Positions 62,501-64,000 of a DNA stretch of 64,000 nt are shown piece by piece. The DNA comes from Adiantum capillus-veneris. Lineage: Eukaryota > Streptophyta > Polypodiopsida > Polypodiales > Pteridaceae. The notes beneath the pieces were generated by a model. It was given only the letters and a program-made list of their open reading frames with translations. It was not told the origin of the DNA and did not search any database. Positions within the stretch are counted from its first letter, which is position 1, and every line of letters starts with the position of its first letter. Position numbers and translations under genes: made by a program. Location: positions 150,553,241 to 150,617,240 of the forward strand of contig CM043945.1 of assembly GCA_014529385.2 (NCBI GenBank), read 5' to 3'.

Positions 62501-63608
62501 TCAAAATCGTGCATTTGGGATTCTTAATGGTGGGTCATACACATGAGGACATAGATGCAATGTTTAGTAGGTTCTCAAAAAGATTGCGAATAGGAATGAA
62601 ATTCACTTTTCCAATCTGATGGAACATTTTCAAAAATGTGAAAGCTCAGCTCCAGCACCATTTTGGATCACACAAGTTCCCGACTTTAAATCCTTTGTGC
62701 AAGGGTACATGTGTGACGGACAAGATGCTCTAGTCAGACACTCTAAGCCACTTCAATTTCGTTTCTATATGCAAGGTGAAGTCCCAGTAATGCAGTACAA
62801 AATTCATCCCAAATCACCCGATTGGATGCCAAAGGAGTCGGGAATTGAGTTGTGGAAAAAAGATGACTAGGGAAAACCAAAATTACCAACAGGTTGTCCA
62901 AATGTGGTACCTATAGCAAACTATGTGAGAGATAGTCTGCTTGTTATTCAAGGGATTAAGTCATATCTTGAATTTTGGAAAATATGTTCTCTATTAAAGG
63001 GAAAGGACCATGACTCCACAAAATACATGGAGCCAGTTATCATTTATTGGCAAAACATAATCAATGAGCTTGAACAACCAACCAATAAACACATTGGCGA
63101 ATATACAACATTTTGGCCAAAGACTATAGGGAGTCATCAAATGCAAGAGATAGAGGAAGACAGAGATGAGTTTCAAGGATATGAAGAATTGAATGATCAC
63201 TATGTTGGTCCTCAAAGTGCAAGGCCACAAGAGGCCTTTAGGCCTCAAATTGATGTAAGAAAAGGGGATCTTGTTCTTGTGAGACCCGCAGATCCTGAAT
63301 ATCCGATATGGCTAGGAGTGGCAGAGTCAAACGTTGATGTAGACAAATCATCTCCTAACTACAAGAAAGTTTTGATTTAGTATTGGGCACCAATACATCG
63401 AAAAAGAAATCCCACAATCCAAGAACAGTATGAGGATTGTTGGAAAAAGAGTTGGTGCTGCAATCTTGCTGACCCAAAGCGCTGGGAGTGTGTTGATACA
63501 ATTGTATGGTCATGGACTCCAAGGGGTGGAAGAATTGCAGAAACAATCAAGATCCCATCAAATGTCGTGGAGAAGGCACAGGCTAACTTAATAGGAGAAA
63601 TTGAATAG
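59579..63608 (+). pseudogene. Transposase-like gene, DUF8039-like and DUF7869-like (copy 2), split by a solo LTR
   Basis: It starts at ATG 59,579 (MANFNHGDRVCMF; VAIGTVF ... GDAFHSIVKW is the DUF8039-like part). The solo LTR at 60,071-60,871 interrupts it; the frame resumes at 60,877 in register with VCSINLVCWPIKR. Then come FWGQSL, VCSRAWYEIHGIPKTSFYR, RMPHKSRTM, FSKCVVC and LCIIHDKMDQKKTA. The core has LDNCAGENKNRY (near 62,424) and GFLMVGHTHEDIDAMFSRF (GHTHEDID near 62,533). The tail is GDLVLVRP, YPIWLGV, YWAPI and WSWTPRGGRI, ending at 63,608. Stops lie near 61,207, 61,837, about 61,885, 62,155, 62,422, 62,868 and 63,378, with a frameshift near 62,615. It is about 50% identical to copy 1 in the middle region by eye. 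Acidic residues in LDNC and GHTHEDID could be catalytic, by inference only. Confidence 0.68.
60066..60876. mobile_element. Solo LTR, 801 bp, with AAACA target duplication
   Basis: The LTR runs 60,071-60,871, starts TGTTAGGAAATAAG and ends CATATTTAACA (TGTTA...TAACA ends). AAACA flanks it on both sides (60,066-60,070 and 60,872-60,876). No primer site or internal domain follows. The text 'atacgtggttcacccaatg' is of a kind common in plant LTRs, and a GC-rich part holds several GGCCACCGGCCA-like repeats. Removing the LTR and one AAACA restores the host reading frame, which fixes the boundaries. Its origin is probably unequal recombination between the two LTRs of a former full element; the superfamily is undetermined. 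Confidence 0.93.
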
Positions 63609-63658
63609 CATTTCATATCTTGCTCATTGTTTTATTTCCCCAGCTTATGTATGATTTT

Positions 63659-63922
63659 ATGAAGTATTTTTAAACACCCACATAAAAATAAAAATTATAA
63701 AAGGTGTTTCTCAACACCACCTTTTTCTTGAGAATCTATCTCTTTTATGAAGTGTTTTGAAACACCCACATAAAAATAAAAATTTTAAAAGGTGTTTTTC
63801 AACACCACCATTTTCTTGAGAATCTATCTCTTTTATGAAGTGTTTTGAAACACCCACATAAAAATAAAAATTTTAAAAGGTGTTTCTCAACACCACCATT
63901 TTCTTGAGAATCTATCTCTTTG
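63659..63922. repeat. 88-bp tandem repeat with GGTGTTT/AAACACC hairpins (three units)
   Basis: Unit starts (ATGAAGT) lie at 63,659, 63,747 and 63,835, exactly 88 bp apart. Each unit pairs GAAACACC with GGTGTTTC around an AT-rich spacer and also has GGTGTT-TCTC-AACACC. The array begins 50 bp after the end of the transposase-like gene. Positions 63,923-64,000 show nothing recognisable. Confidence 0.9.
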
Positions 63923-64000
63923 TCACATTCCCAAATTAAATGAAATTTTTCCAAATTTAATGGGAAATAGGAATCCATAGGCGTTGAAATTAGTCCCAAA

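Overview
This window looks like nuclear DNA of a large-genome land plant. It carries plant-type Ty3 (gypsy) LTR retrotransposons with tRNA-iMet and tRNA-Asp type primer sites, GT-AG introns, plant-style FCP1/HAD proteins with a DLNGVL motif, and long non-coding repeat arrays. A fern, bryophyte or other non-flowering plant is my guess from the protein families; no marker gene settles it. There are no operons, rRNA or tRNA genes, and almost every coding region is broken.

Left third (1 to about 25.5 kb). A large, decayed minus-strand Ty3 element of the Tat/Athila type starts at a tRNA-Asp-like primer site (24,667-24,684) and runs leftward: leader with palindromic repeats, gag, protease, RT-RNase H, an extra zinc-finger module, integrase, then an overlapping ORF with a second retropepsin-like domain. 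A further repeat-rich spacer and a coiled-coil ORF follow to the window edge. Its gag/protease region is interrupted by a very young, apparently intact 8.9-kb chromovirus on the plus strand (11,306-20,211): two 1,591-bp LTRs differing at two bases that I could see, a 5-bp target duplication, and one 1,649-codon gag-pol ORF ending in a chromodomain.

Right two thirds (25.7 to 64 kb). Decayed multi-exon genes of three types sit between repeat arrays: (i) FCP1/HAD-like genes, forming a two-gene cassette A-B on the plus strand (37.8-40.8 kb) and a second A'-B' on the minus strand (45.5-43.1 kb), with a further degenerate relative at 26-27.6 kb; (ii) two diverged copies of a long transposase-like protein with a DUF8039-like N-terminus and a DUF7869-like GHTHEDID core, at 33.5-30.1 kb (minus) and 59.6-63.6 kb (plus), the second split by an 801-bp solo LTR; (iii) one gene with a ParB-like segment (52.3-49.6 kb, minus). 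Types (i) and (ii) are arranged as a mirror image around about 42 kb: transposase-like(-), A(+), B(+) | B'(-), A'(-), transposase-like(+).

The most striking non-coding signal is that several unrelated repeat families are each built around their own near-perfect 16-28 bp palindrome. One has half-site AGACATCCTACG with about 285-bp spacing. One has half-site CCTATGGCCC, in five blocks over 41-59 kb with higher-order periods of about 485, 165 and 76 bp. One has half-site GGCTCAAACTT (33.7-37.3 kb). One is a GGTGTTT/AAACACC hairpin family. Premature stops across the window are mostly explicable as C-to-T changes, as expected for methylated, silenced DNA.
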